Assembly: GCA_030830305.1 (NCBI GenBank) | Contig: JAURNI010000025.1 | Span: 1 to 32,656, forward strand | From: Alphaproteobacteria bacterium | Lineage (GTDB): Bacteria; Pseudomonadota; Alphaproteobacteria; Rickettsiales; Deianiraeaceae | Reading direction: 5' to 3' | DNA: 32,656 nucleotides | Shown here: positions 1 to 9,765 of the stretch, piece by piece | How the letters are laid out: each line of letters opens with the position of its first letter | Numbering within the stretch: position 1 is the stretch's first letter | The notes under the pieces: model-generated | What the model saw: only the letters and a program-made list of their open reading frames with translations | Told to the model about the DNA's origin: nothing | Database searches by the model: none | Program-made: the position numbers and the translations under genes

Positions 1-284
1 GCTTGTATACTATTAGTGTTGACTGTTTGCATATCTTTAAATGCATTAATTCCACCGGCAAGTTTGTCCATTCTGTTATCAATTTGTGTAATGATGTCAT
101 TATGTTCGCCTTTGATTATTGGACCTTCCCAACCACCAAACAAGCCTTTTGAACCTTGCTGTTGTATTCCTTGAAAAAGCTGATCTGGACTCATTCCGCT
201 TTTTCCACCACCACTTTGCGATGCTGAAGCTTGTGGTTGCATAGCTGCTAATTGAGTACCGATATCAGGTTCGTTAGATGACAT
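1..284 (-). CDS. Hypothetical protein, N-terminal part (runs off the left edge)
   Basis: Open minus-strand frame from ATG at 284 to the window edge: MSSNEPDIGTQLAAMQPQASASQSGGGKSGMSPDQLFQGIQQQGSKGLFGGWEGPIIKGEHNDIITQIDNRMDKLAGGINAFKDMQTVNTNSIQ... Not in the ORF track because it has no stop within the window. No family recognised. Confidence 0.6.
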   Translation of the reverse strand, partial: MSSNEPDIGTQLAAMQPQASASQSGGGKSGMSPDQLFQGIQQQGSKGLFGGWEGPIIKGEHNDIITQIDNRMDKLAGGINAFKDMQTVNTNSIQ

Positions 285-379
285 ACCAGAACATAAACTT
301 AATAAGAAATGTCTTAAATAAAACATTTGATTTTTCAAGTAAAATTATTTTTTGTGGTCTGTAACTAACTAATTTTGGC

Positions 380-1123
380 ATGGAAAAGAATAGCTTTGTG
401 CATGGGGATATTGCATTTCTTTGCATTAACGAACAGGTACTATTTGGCGTGAAATCTGATAATAACCTTGAAATTCTTGCTAAAACTCTTGCTACAAAGG
501 GTAGGTATATTTGTGAGGCTAGGTTTATTCCCAATATTCCTTCAAAAATTATAGAAAATATAAAAGAACTGAAAGAAAAATATCATATTGTTATTATTTC
601 AGGTAGTGTTGGTATTACTCATGATTGCCATATGGCAGAATGTGTTTCAACTGTTTTTAATTGTGAGATTGAAGAAAATAATGATGCTAAAGAAATGCTT
701 TGTGAGCATTTGAATATTAGTGGCATTAAATATACCGATGTATACAAAAAAGCGGTATGTATTCCAAAAAATTCCGTTATTATCCCAAATAAAATTAATG
801 GTATTGCAGGGTTTTGGTACGCAAATGTTTTTGCTCTTGTTTCAAGAGTTGATGTTTTTAAAGTAATGACTGAGTGGGTTGCAATTGAATTGTGTTCTTG
901 GTACAAATATGTTTTACAGAGCATTCATACAGATCTTCCAATTTCGCAATTTTGGGAAAAATTATGGTTGATTTCTTTGAATCATGGGCATGTAAAAATT
1001 GGTGTTGAAGATATTGATGATGATAATTCTAAAATTGTTTTGCGTTCAATGGATTTTAAAACTTTAGAAACCTGTGCGTTGGATATTGAAGATATGCTGA
1101 GTTTTTTAAAAGAAAACACTTGA
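380..1123 (+). CDS. Divergent molybdopterin-binding (MoCF/CinA N-terminal-like) domain protein
   Basis: 247 aa; INEQVLFG..SDNN..ILAKTLATKG and VIISGSVGITHDCHMAECV resemble the COG1058/MoaB-like motif (NxxxLxGxxxDTN ... GGxGPTxDDxTAE). Confidence 0.7.
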   Translation: MEKNSFVHGDIAFLCINEQVLFGVKSDNNLEILAKTLATKGRYICEARFIPNIPSKIIENIKELKEKYHIVIISGSVGITHDCHMAECVSTVFNCEIEENNDAKEMLCEHLNISGIKYTDVYKKAVCIPKNSVIIPNKINGIAGFWYANVFALVSRVDVFKVMTEWVAIELCSWYKYVLQSIHTDLPISQFWEKLWLISLNHGHVKIGVEDIDDDNSKIVLRSMDFKTLETCALDIEDMLSFLKENT

Positions 1124-1201
1124 TTTTTCCACTATGCTTGCTTGTGTTCTTTTGGAATATACTCAAAAAGTAAAAGCATTTCTACAAAGTTCATTAATAA
1201 T

Positions 1202-4200
1202 ATGGAAAAACCAAAATGGTGGGAAGTTAAAAAAAGGAAGATTTATAAGTCTCAACAAGAGGTTGATGAATTTGATGATATATCTTTAGATAATGAAGAA
1301 AATTTTACTGATGACAACACCAATGACAGTAATTCACAAACGGAAGAAAGTAGTGTGGAAACCGAAAACATAAATATTGATGATGACCTTGACGATTTAA
1401 CAGATATCTCCCATGATTACCTTGGTAAGGAAAATATTGATGAAAGCGGTAATATCAATAATGAGGATTTGTCACCTAAAAATTCTCCTGAAGGCTTGAA
1501 TAACAAACAAGAGACACATTCAGATTTATCAGAATTTGATTTAGGTGAGTTTGAAAAAATACCGAGTGATGTCAAAAATGAAAAAAATATACCGGCAAAA
1601 ATTGCAACGACCGTTTCCAAGCAATCAACTTTAAGTGAAGATTTAAAAATTGAAGAATTTGATTTGGGCGAGGTAACTCTTAATAATGTTGATGTAAAAA
1701 ACTCGTTTGAAAATGGTGGAATTGTGAATGAAGAAATTCCTACAACTACACAATACGATGATAATCAACAAAAAAATGGACACAATCATAGTTTTGAACT
1801 TGGAGATTTTGACGATCTTCATAATGGTATAAGTAATGGAGATCACGAAAACGATATTTTTTCCGGAATAGAGAATGGCACAATGGAAAATAAAGAAGGT
1901 GAAAATCTTGTAAATGATGAAGATCTTGATCTACAACTTGATGATGAAGACGCAAATCTTGATGCTTTAGAAAGTACTAACAAAAAGGAAAGTACACACA
2001 AACCTACAAGTAGAGAAGTTGAAAAAATGTTATATGATGGCATTAAAGCAAAACCAAACTTCAGTGAACCTACCGATGAAGATACATTTGCGAAACATAA
2101 AACTAATTTGCGTGAGTATATAATTCATCATAAAACAAAAGTAATTATATTTTTGTCAGGCTTTGTTTCGTTGATGTTGTTGCTGTATATTGGCAATATT
2201 GGCATTACAACACACTCTTTACCAGATTTTTCAAATGATAGAATTAAAATTACCAAAGCAGATTCTGTAAATATTAAATATAGTCTTGGTGAGACTATGT
2301 CATTCAAAAATGCGAAGATGGAGTTTTTATTAAATGACGGGTCTGCGGTAAATATTGAGGGAGATTTTACAATTTCTGCGAGTATTTTTGCAATGATTTC
2401 AAAATCTATTACAAATGCGCATCTGAATATTAAGAAAGCAACCGTGACAGTTATTCAGGGAAAAAGTCAAAGGTCTATTCAAAGTATTATTATGCAGATA
2501 ATTGATACAGGTACATCTTTTGATGGTGTTTTTGCGGATATCAAACTTTTAGATACAAAAGTAAATATTTTAAATGAAGAAAATGTAGTAACGGATTCTT
2601 TTACATTTAGTGATTTTACATTCCAAAAAGTGCTGGAAAAAACTGTAGCAATTGGTATTGTTAAAATTAATGAACATAAAATTGATATAAGTTATACCGA
2701 TTACAACACAGATCCATCTATAAGAGTTTCACCTGCGGTGCAAAATAATAACTTTAATCTTTCGGTAAAATCTCATGTTTTTGAGTTTTCAATTATTGGA
2801 ATGAAGCAATCATACGGTACGGTTTCAAAAGAAAACAGAATTAATGGCGTTATGGAATTTGTGGTGAGAAATCCGTCGCAATTTGTTTCTTTGGTGTCTC
2901 ATTTAAAATCATTTCCAAAGTTCTTGATTAATCTTCCGCAATTTTCTGTTAAGGGTGATTTTGAGTATTCATCTCTTGGAAATCTTTTGAATATTCAAAA
3001 TGGAAAGATAAACTTTTTAAATTCTCTTGGTGATTTTGAACTGTCAACAACGGAGGCAAGTAAAAAGTACAAAGCAACTGTAAAATTTGATTCATTTTCC
3101 TTTGAACAAATTGCTAATTATGTTAGATCTTTTAATGTTGTAATGCAAGGTTCAGATCAAACTACAACGCAGTATGATGGTACAAAATATGAAGACGGCA
3201 TAAACTTATTTTCCCTTGTAGGTGACGGAAAAGAATTTGAACTTGAGCTTTTTACAAATCATGTAGCGTCTAATCAAAATATATACTTTTCTGATATTAA
3301 ATCTTCGATTAGTATCGATAATAATGAAGTAAAAATTAACTCGTTTAATATGAAATCCGGTGAAGAATTGGAATATAATATGAAAGGAAAATTTACAAAT
3401 TTAAACAAATATAATCCATATGGTATTTTTTCTTTTGCAATAAACGGTAAAACAAACACTGAAACTCAGAAAATTACACAAAGTATTGTGAACTTTTTTA
3501 CTCGTTTACCTATAAATAAACAGTTGGAAGGCCAGCAAACTGATATCACATTTGATATTATTCTTAAATCTTCTTCTATCATATTTCATAATATTTTACT
3601 CCGTGTTGAAAATATTATTTCGATAGATGGTAATATACAGTTTACTCAGAATTTTCCTTTGAAAGGGTCACTGGTGTTTTCAGAATTTAGAGATATTACA
3701 TTCAATGATGTTAATTTAAAGGATTTTAATCTTGAAGTCTTTCGCTTTAAACAAGGCAGTACTTTGTTTCAGGAAATAATACAAAACAAAAGCAAATATT
3801 CTGACTACCTATATTCATTTAATAATTCTATTATTTCAGGTAACATCATCAAAAACGCTACTATTGGAATAGTGGCACAAAATGGTAATATTCAAACACA
3901 AATTAATATAGATTCGGAAAAATACAAGCTATATAATAGCTCAATTATTGATGTTAGTGGTCAAAATCCTTCATTTAACATGAATACTATTTTAACAAAT
4001 ATTACAGATTTTAAGGAATTAAAAACAAACTTAAGTGAATTTTTCCAAAAACAATATATCTTCATTCCTTCGTTTGAAAAGTTTAATGGTTATATTAATT
4101 TAATTATAAAAGATTCCATCTTATTTGGACAAACTATTCCAATGTTTGTAATGCGTGGAATAATGAATGATGGTATTGTACAATTTCCGGAAAACAAATT

Positions 4201-4897
4201 CTCTGCAATAGAAAGTGATGTGCCGGTTATTTCAGGTAAGATTGGGGGTAAAATAGAACTATCAAGAAACATTCCGTTATTTAATTTACAATTATCATTT
4301 CTTAATATCCCAACAAGGGAGTTTCAGAAAATTCTGCCAATATCTTATGAATTTGATGGAACGGTATCGGGTGGAGGAGGATTTGTTTTTTCTGGATTAT
4401 CCTATGCAGAGTTTCTTAATTCTATACAAACAAAAGCAAAGTTTGTTTTACAAAAAACGAAAATTCCACGACTTAACCTAAACTTTCTTGCGCAGAATTT
4501 GCTTAAAACACATGGAAATAAACTTTTTGAACTTGATAAACAACACATTGAAGACAATTTGAATATAAACAACGAAACCGAATACAATGTAATATTCTCT
4601 ATTTCCGGTGGAAATAAAAAGTTTGTTATCGATTCATGTAATATTAAAACAGCTTATACCGGTGGTGTGTGTGCTGGAAATATCAGTGTTATGCAAAATG
4701 ACAATATTTTTGTTGAAATTGTTTCAAAATTTGCAATTCCGGCTTTGGATATTAATAACGACCTTAAAGATATTATGAAGCTTTATGTTTCGAATAAAAC
4801 AACATACGATTCCTCAAAACAAGAAAATGAATTCACGACGGATCTTGCGCAGGTATATCAATATATTAACTACCGCAGGGCAACTTTTGGAATATAG
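1202..4897 (+). CDS. Large AsmA/YhdP-like (DUF3971-type) membrane-anchored protein with an acidic cytoplasmic N-terminus
   Basis: ORF 1142-4897; likely start at ATG 1202 (MEKPKWWEVKKRK). Acidic Asn/Asp/Glu-rich N-terminus, one TM (KVIIFLSGFVSLMLLLYIGNIGI), then a long beta-rich repetitive region. Family call is by overall architecture. Confidence 0.6.
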   Translation: MEKPKWWEVKKRKIYKSQQEVDEFDDISLDNEENFTDDNTNDSNSQTEESSVETENINIDDDLDDLTDISHDYLGKENIDESGNINNEDLSPKNSPEGLNNKQETHSDLSEFDLGEFEKIPSDVKNEKNIPAKIATTVSKQSTLSEDLKIEEFDLGEVTLNNVDVKNSFENGGIVNEEIPTTTQYDDNQQKNGHNHSFELGDFDDLHNGISNGDHENDIFSGIENGTMENKEGENLVNDEDLDLQLDDEDANLDALESTNKKESTHKPTSREVEKMLYDGIKAKPNFSEPTDEDTFAKHKTNLREYIIHHKTKVIIFLSGFVSLMLLLYIGNIGITTHSLPDFSNDRIKITKADSVNIKYSLGETMSFKNAKMEFLLNDGSAVNIEGDFTISASIFAMISKSITNAHLNIKKATVTVIQGKSQRSIQSIIMQIIDTGTSFDGVFADIKLLDTKVNILNEENVVTDSFTFSDFTFQKVLEKTVAIGIVKINEHKIDISYTDYNTDPSIRVSPAVQNNNFNLSVKSHVFEFSIIGMKQSYGTVSKENRINGVMEFVVRNPSQFVSLVSHLKSFPKFLINLPQFSVKGDFEYSSLGNLLNIQNGKINFLNSLGDFELSTTEASKKYKATVKFDSFSFEQIANYVRSFNVVMQGSDQTTTQYDGTKYEDGINLFSLVGDGKEFELELFTNHVASNQNIYFSDIKSSISIDNNEVKINSFNMKSGEELEYNMKGKFTNLNKYNPYGIFSFAINGKTNTETQKITQSIVNFFTRLPINKQLEGQQTDITFDIILKSSSIIFHNILLRVENIISIDGNIQFTQNFPLKGSLVFSEFRDITFNDVNLKDFNLEVFRFKQGSTLFQEIIQNKSKYSDYLYSFNNSIISGNIIKNATIGIVAQNGNIQTQINIDSEKYKLYNSSIIDVSGQNPSFNMNTILTNITDFKELKTNLSEFFQKQYIFIPSFEKFNGYINLIIKDSILFGQTIPMFVMRGIMNDGIVQFPENKFSAIESDVPVISGKIGGKIELSRNIPLFNLQLSFLNIPTREFQKILPISYEFDGTVSGGGGFVFSGLSYAEFLNSIQTKAKFVLQKTKIPRLNLNFLAQNLLKTHGNKLFELDKQHIEDNLNINNETEYNVIFSISGGNKKFVIDSCNIKTAYTGGVCAGNISVMQNDNIFVEIVSKFAIPALDINNDLKDIMKLYVSNKTTYDSSKQENEFTTDLAQVYQYINYRRATFGI

Positions 4898-4900
4898 GAT

Positions 4901-5095
4901 ATGTCAAAGAAAAAAATCACTCTAGAGGAGAAAATCCTTAAACTTGAAGAATTGGCAAGCAAAGTTGAAAATGGTGAGTTATCAATTAACGAGATAATAA
5001 CCGTACACAAAGAAAGTACAAGATTAATTAATGAATGTAAGGAAGAAATTCTGCAAATTGAAAATGAAATAATAAATAATAATACAAAAAAATGA
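4901..5095 (+). CDS. xseB: Exodeoxyribonuclease VII small subunit
   Basis: 64 aa, ITLEEKILKLEELASKVENGELSINEIITVHKESTRLINECKEEI: typical XseB helical hairpin. Confidence 0.85.
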   Translation: MSKKKITLEEKILKLEELASKVENGELSINEIITVHKESTRLINECKEEILQIENEIINNNTKK

Positions 5096-5364
5096 AAGTT
5101 GAATGCATTGGTCTGATTGGTGGCTTTTTTACAACATTCTGTTTTGTTCCACAAGTTTGGAAAACGGTAAAAACAAACAACACAAAAGGTATTTCTTTGA
5201 TTTATTTTGGAATGGTTAATATTGGTATTACACTGTGGTTTGTGTATGGAGTTGCGAAAAATGATATAGCAATTATCCTTGCTAATTTTTTTAGCTTGAT
5301 TTTTGCTTTTGTAATTTTCTCTTATAAACTAAGAAATGTTATTTGTGGTAAGGAAAATATATGA
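5092..5364 (+). CDS. SemiSWEET-type PQ-loop transporter
   Basis: 90 aa, three TM segments, PQ motif (FVPQVWKTVKTNNTKGISL..F); 4-nt ATGA overlaps with both neighbours. Confidence 0.85.
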   Translation: MKVECIGLIGGFFTTFCFVPQVWKTVKTNNTKGISLIYFGMVNIGITLWFVYGVAKNDIAIILANFFSLIFAFVIFSYKLRNVICGKENI

Positions 5365-7874
5365 AATCTTACAGCCATATTCGTAACCGGTTTACAGAAT
5401 TTTTTTCAAGAAATGAACATGCTGTTGTACAATCTTCCCCTCTTGTGCCCGAGGACTCAACTCTTCTTTTTACAAATTCGGGAATGGTGCAATTTAAAGA
5501 TTACTTCGCCGGAAAACTGGAAAGCCCAAATTTAAGAGCCACAACCATACAAAAATGTGTACGTGCAGGCGGAAAACATAACGACCTTGACAATGTCGGT
5601 TACACAAATCGCCATCATACTTTTTTTGAAATGCTCGGAAATTTTTCTTTTGGGGACTATTTCAAAGAAGAAGCAATATTTTTTGCATGGAATTTTTTAA
5701 CGAAAGAACTTGGAATTGATAAATCAAAGCTGTATGTAACAGTCTATCATACAGATAATGAAGCCCACAAAATTTGGCAAAAACACATTGATGCAAGTAG
5801 AATTATTCGCATCAATACAAACGATAACTTTTGGCAGGTTGGAAATATTGGCCCGTGTGGCCCATGTTCTGAAATTTTTTATGATTACGGTGCAGATGTT
5901 TCCGGTGGTCTTCCAGGTTCGTCGGAGCAAGACGGCGCAAGGTTCACGGAAATTTGGAATTTGGTTTTCATGCAAAATTTTATTCATGAAGATGGCAGAA
6001 TTACAGACCTACCGAAAAAAAATATAGACACAGGTATGGGTTTGGAGAGGCTTGCCTCGGTTTTGGAAGGAACAGTGGATAACTACTCCACAAGTTTGTT
6101 CAAAGAATTAATTACAAGTATTAGTGATATTACAAGAATTGAGCCGTCAAAAAACTTATTTACAGCTGGTGGGAATATTTCGCTTTTTTCCCAAAACGAT
6201 ATTACTCTGCGTATTTTGGCAGATCATATCCGTTCCATTTCATTTTTAATTGCAGATGGTATACTTCCAAGTAATGAGGGCAGGGGGTATGTTCTTCGTA
6301 GAATTATTCGCCGTGCGTTGAAATCTGCGTATTTTGCGGGTGTGGATTTTTCATTTTTACCAAAACTTGCTGGGGAGTTGATTACTCAAATGGGGCAAAA
6401 TTATTCAGAATTGAATCAAGCAAGGGATTTGATTTTAAGTCAAGCTAAAAGTGAAGAGGAAAAATTTATGGAGCTTCTTCCGCGGGGTCTCAAAGTTTTA
6501 GAAAAAGAAATTAATGGTAATATTAAAAATGATGTGCTAAACGGTGTGTTTGCCTTCAAACTTTATGATACCTATGGGTTTCCGCTTGATATTACCCTTG
6601 AAATGGCAAAAAAATATGGTGTGAAAAAAATTGATGAAAAAGCATTTGATGAGGAAATGAACACTCAACAAGAACGCAGTAAAAAAAGTTGGAAGGGCAC
6701 TCATGAAGATGAAATTGAGGAGCTTAAAAAAGCTATTTCAATTTTACCAAAAACGAAATTTTTGGGTTACGAGCAAACAAAATGTACGGCAAAGGTTTTA
6801 TACTCCAAAAACGGTTATGCAGTTTTTGATAAAACTGTTTTTTATGCAGAGTCTGGTGGACAAGTTGCGGATACTGGATTTGCAACACATATTGATGTAC
6901 TTGATGTACAAAACATTGATGGACGATTTGTGCATAAAATGAGTGAAGATATTCCATTTAACGAAATTGATTTACAAGTTAATGAAAGTAGGCGTAGGAA
7001 AATTTCAGCAAACCACACGGCAACGCATTTACTTCATTATGTTTTAAGGGAAAAGTATGGGCAGGCACTGGTACAAAAGGGTTCTTTGGTTAAGGAAGAC
7101 GGTTTCCGTTTTGATTTCTCACACTCTAAGCTGCTTTCCTTACAGGAAATTCATGAGGTTGAACTGGCAGTGAATGAACTTATTGCAAAAAATTTATTAA
7201 CTCAAACAGAATTTTGTTCAAAGGAAGAAGCAACAACAAAAGGAGCAATGGCACTTTTTGGTGAAAAGTATGGCAGTACTGTGCGTGTTGTTTCTGCTGG
7301 AAAAAGTGTGGAATTATGTGGTGGTATTCATGTAAATCAAACTGGAGATATTGGATTTTTTAAAATTACAACACAAGAGGCAGTAGCCTCCGGTGTTCGA
7401 AGAATTGAAGCAAAAACAGGGGTTGAAGCGGTTAAGTTTGTTCAGGATTTTGAAGTTCAAACCGCAGAAATTAAAACCAAATTTAAAATGTCCTCTTCTG
7501 TAATGGATTTTATTCTTAACAAAGATGAAGAGCTAAAAAAACTCAAGCAAGAAATGCAAAGTTTGAATTTAAAAGTTGCGGTTTCTGTTGAGCCATTGAA
7601 ATGCAAAATTTTATACAAGGAAGCAATATTTAAAATTTTAGAAAACTTTTCGGGGGATATTCGCCAAGTTGCAAATTCTTTAAATGGAGCAATTAAGATT
7701 GTTTTTAATCAAAAAGAGGAAAGTTTTAATTTATGTGTGCTTGCAGAAAAAAATGCTAAGGAAATTGCAATGGAACTGCAACGCATACTTGGACTTGAAA
7801 TGAAGTTTGGTGGTAATGATACATTTGTTTCCGGTGGTGGAAATGGTATTGTTGATGTGAAGAAATTTAAATAA
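5361..7874 (+). CDS. alaS: Alanine--tRNA ligase
   Basis: 837 aa; RAGGKHNDLDNVGYTNRHHTFFEMLGNFSFGDYFK, ILADHIRSISFLIADGILPSNEGRGYVLRRIIRRA, HTATHLLHYVLR, CGGIHV. Confidence 0.97.
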   Translation: MKSYSHIRNRFTEFFSRNEHAVVQSSPLVPEDSTLLFTNSGMVQFKDYFAGKLESPNLRATTIQKCVRAGGKHNDLDNVGYTNRHHTFFEMLGNFSFGDYFKEEAIFFAWNFLTKELGIDKSKLYVTVYHTDNEAHKIWQKHIDASRIIRINTNDNFWQVGNIGPCGPCSEIFYDYGADVSGGLPGSSEQDGARFTEIWNLVFMQNFIHEDGRITDLPKKNIDTGMGLERLASVLEGTVDNYSTSLFKELITSISDITRIEPSKNLFTAGGNISLFSQNDITLRILADHIRSISFLIADGILPSNEGRGYVLRRIIRRALKSAYFAGVDFSFLPKLAGELITQMGQNYSELNQARDLILSQAKSEEEKFMELLPRGLKVLEKEINGNIKNDVLNGVFAFKLYDTYGFPLDITLEMAKKYGVKKIDEKAFDEEMNTQQERSKKSWKGTHEDEIEELKKAISILPKTKFLGYEQTKCTAKVLYSKNGYAVFDKTVFYAESGGQVADTGFATHIDVLDVQNIDGRFVHKMSEDIPFNEIDLQVNESRRRKISANHTATHLLHYVLREKYGQALVQKGSLVKEDGFRFDFSHSKLLSLQEIHEVELAVNELIAKNLLTQTEFCSKEEATTKGAMALFGEKYGSTVRVVSAGKSVELCGGIHVNQTGDIGFFKITTQEAVASGVRRIEAKTGVEAVKFVQDFEVQTAEIKTKFKMSSSVMDFILNKDEELKKLKQEMQSLNLKVAVSVEPLKCKILYKEAIFKILENFSGDIRQVANSLNGAIKIVFNQKEESFNLCVLAEKNAKEIAMELQRILGLEMKFGGNDTFVSGGGNGIVDVKKFK

Positions 7875-8853
7875 ACATTTTCAATATCTTATAAAATGCT
7901 GTAATTATATATAAGTGAATAATGTATATTTTTAAGCTGTTTTTTCCAAGAAATTCTAACAATTTTGGTTTAAATTTATATTTTTGTATTGTATTTAAAA
8001 TAAGTAAAAAAGCAGATATATAAATACATAAAAACAAAATTGTTGGTGGGTATTTTGACAAATCAAAAAATAATATGATTGCAATAAGGGGATTTGAACT
8101 GCTTTCTAATGGGTTTTGATTGAAAAACGGTATATCAAAAAACCTTAATGTAATTCCTAAAAATAATAAAGTGCATGAAATAACGGTTATTTTGTGTGTA
8201 TTAATTTCTTTTGTGATAGAATAAAACTGCCCAAGAAAAAAACCTACTCCAATAACTCCGCACCACGAAAGAATGGGAAATGTGGTACGGATCATGATTT
8301 TTTCATTAAATAACCAAAAAATTGTTTTTTCATGAAGAATGGCAAATAAAAATGATGGAAAAAACTGCCGAACTATATTTCCGTAAATGTTAAGAGTAGC
8401 ATCAAGAAGTATTAGTATTAAAGAAAAGAGAAGAATTTGCTTTGGTGTCAGCCTTCCAACTAAAAATGAAAGTAAAATTAAACCGCAGCCGATTGCAAAA
8501 ATTACCTGTAAGAAAATTTTATACGGTATAATGGAAAAGCTCCAACCAAATGTTATAATGGTTAACTCAAGGAATATCAAAATAAATCCTCTTTTGAAAA
8601 GATGTTTTCTGAAGGTTTTAATATCATAATATGATTGACGAAAATAAACCGACATTCCACATAAAATAATAAAACCTGGTGCGCACAGGTGCGAAAGTGT
8701 TCGTATAATAAGAAAAAATAAGTTTATATTTTCAATATTTTGAATTGGTGATGTTATAACTGGAATAAAAGGTGAAAGGTGTATAATGTGTTCAATAATC
8801 ATTATTAAAATTACCAGTCCTCTGGTGATATCAATTGAAGATACCCTATTCAT
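7867..8853 (-). CDS. DUF1624 / heparan-alpha-glucosaminide N-acetyltransferase-like integral membrane protein
   Basis: 328 aa, many TM segments; N-terminus MNRVSSIDITRGLVILIMIIEH matches the family pattern (R..siDx.RGl.i..Mi.vH). Confidence 0.75.
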   Translation of the reverse strand: MNRVSSIDITRGLVILIMIIEHIIHLSPFIPVITSPIQNIENINLFFLIIRTLSHLCAPGFIILCGMSVYFRQSYYDIKTFRKHLFKRGFILIFLELTIITFGWSFSIIPYKIFLQVIFAIGCGLILLSFLVGRLTPKQILLFSLILILLDATLNIYGNIVRQFFPSFLFAILHEKTIFWLFNEKIMIRTTFPILSWCGVIGVGFFLGQFYSITKEINTHKITVISCTLLFLGITLRFFDIPFFNQNPLESSSNPLIAIILFFDLSKYPPTILFLCIYISAFLLILNTIQKYKFKPKLLEFLGKNSLKIYIIHLYIITAFYKILKMFI

Positions 8854-8919
8854 TAAGTTTAAAAAATGATAATTATTCTCTATAATTAAAAATCAATTAT
8901 CAAAAATCAATAGTTATTT

Positions 8920-9483
8920 TTATAATATTCCCTTTACACCCCACATATTATGTTGAGGACTTGTCATATTCATCATTCCTGCACCCATACCGCCAAATGT
9001 TTCGGAACCGCTTTCCATTTGAAACCATGGGGAATCATTATTTGCGTAAGGGTCTTCGTATTGAGTATTCCACCAGAAACTGTCTGTCATTCTTTCTCTA
9101 AGAATGTTATCATCATTCGGTTTCATTCTGTTTGAATAGAACGGTCTTGGGAAGTCTTTTACAAGCCAACCTTCACCTTGCATTTGGCTTAAATACATTT
9201 GGCAATACCTGTTACCCAACTTCCACGCGTTGGCGTAAGTTTTGATGTTCATGTATTCTGTTTTAATTTGTGCTTTATTTTTCATTCTTACAACATCGTT
9301 ACCATAAACTGTAAGCCCTGTATCACAGCCGTCTTTAAAACCCATTCTGTAAAGTGGTGAACCATCTGTTGGTATTTTTGGGTAGAATAATGGTGTTCCA
9401 AGGCTGCATGCTGTGAGTAAATCCGAAAAACATACAAGCCAAACAAAAAGAATGGCGTGCTTTATGATGCCCTTCTTTGCCAT
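8920..9483 (-). CDS. Small lipoprotein, tandem paralog A, with Gly/Met-rich C-terminal extension
   Basis: Signal plus lipobox LLTAC; GSPLYRMGFKDGCDTG...YANAWKLGNRYCQMYL shared with four neighbours; extra ~80 aa C-terminal tail. Confidence 0.8.
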   Translation of the reverse strand: MAKKGIIKHAILFVWLVCFSDLLTACSLGTPLFYPKIPTDGSPLYRMGFKDGCDTGLTVYGNDVVRMKNKAQIKTEYMNIKTYANAWKLGNRYCQMYLSQMQGEGWLVKDFPRPFYSNRMKPNDDNILRERMTDSFWWNTQYEDPYANNDSPWFQMESGSETFGGMGAGMMNMTSPQHNMWGVKGIL

Positions 9484-9764
9484 GATGCAATGTAAAATCT
9501 ACAATGGTTAAACGCCATATGCCACGCTTCGTTATAAGCGTCATCTTCAATAAAATCCGGTTTAAATGTAAAAGAGTTAATCCATTTGTAGTGTGTGTCT
9601 CCTGAAACTTTGAACCCTGTTTGGCAACCGTCTCTCCAACCCATTCTGAATGTTGGTGTTCCTTCGGGAGCGAAGTCTTGAAATCCACGAGCATAGTTAA
9701 GCGGTCTATAAAACCCTGCACAAGAACACAAAAACATAAACCCTAATGCAAATATTATTTTCAT
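9462..9764 (-). CDS. Small lipoprotein, tandem paralog B
   Basis: Lipobox FLCSC; GTPTFRMGWRDGCQTG...YNEAWHMAFNHCRFYI. Confidence 0.8.
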   Translation of the reverse strand: MKIIFALGFMFLCSCAGFYRPLNYARGFQDFAPEGTPTFRMGWRDGCQTGFKVSGDTHYKWINSFTFKPDFIEDDAYNEAWHMAFNHCRFYIASWQRRAS

Positions 9765-9765
9765 A

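Noticed and set aside
8880-8915. aaaaatcaat direct repeat downstream of lipoprotein A
   Set aside because: 10-nt AT-rich repeat in very AT-rich sequence; expected by chance.
9335-9721. 128-aa minus-strand ORF overlapping lipoproteins A and B in another frame
   Set aside because: Lacks the lipobox/GC motif and overlaps two better-supported genes.
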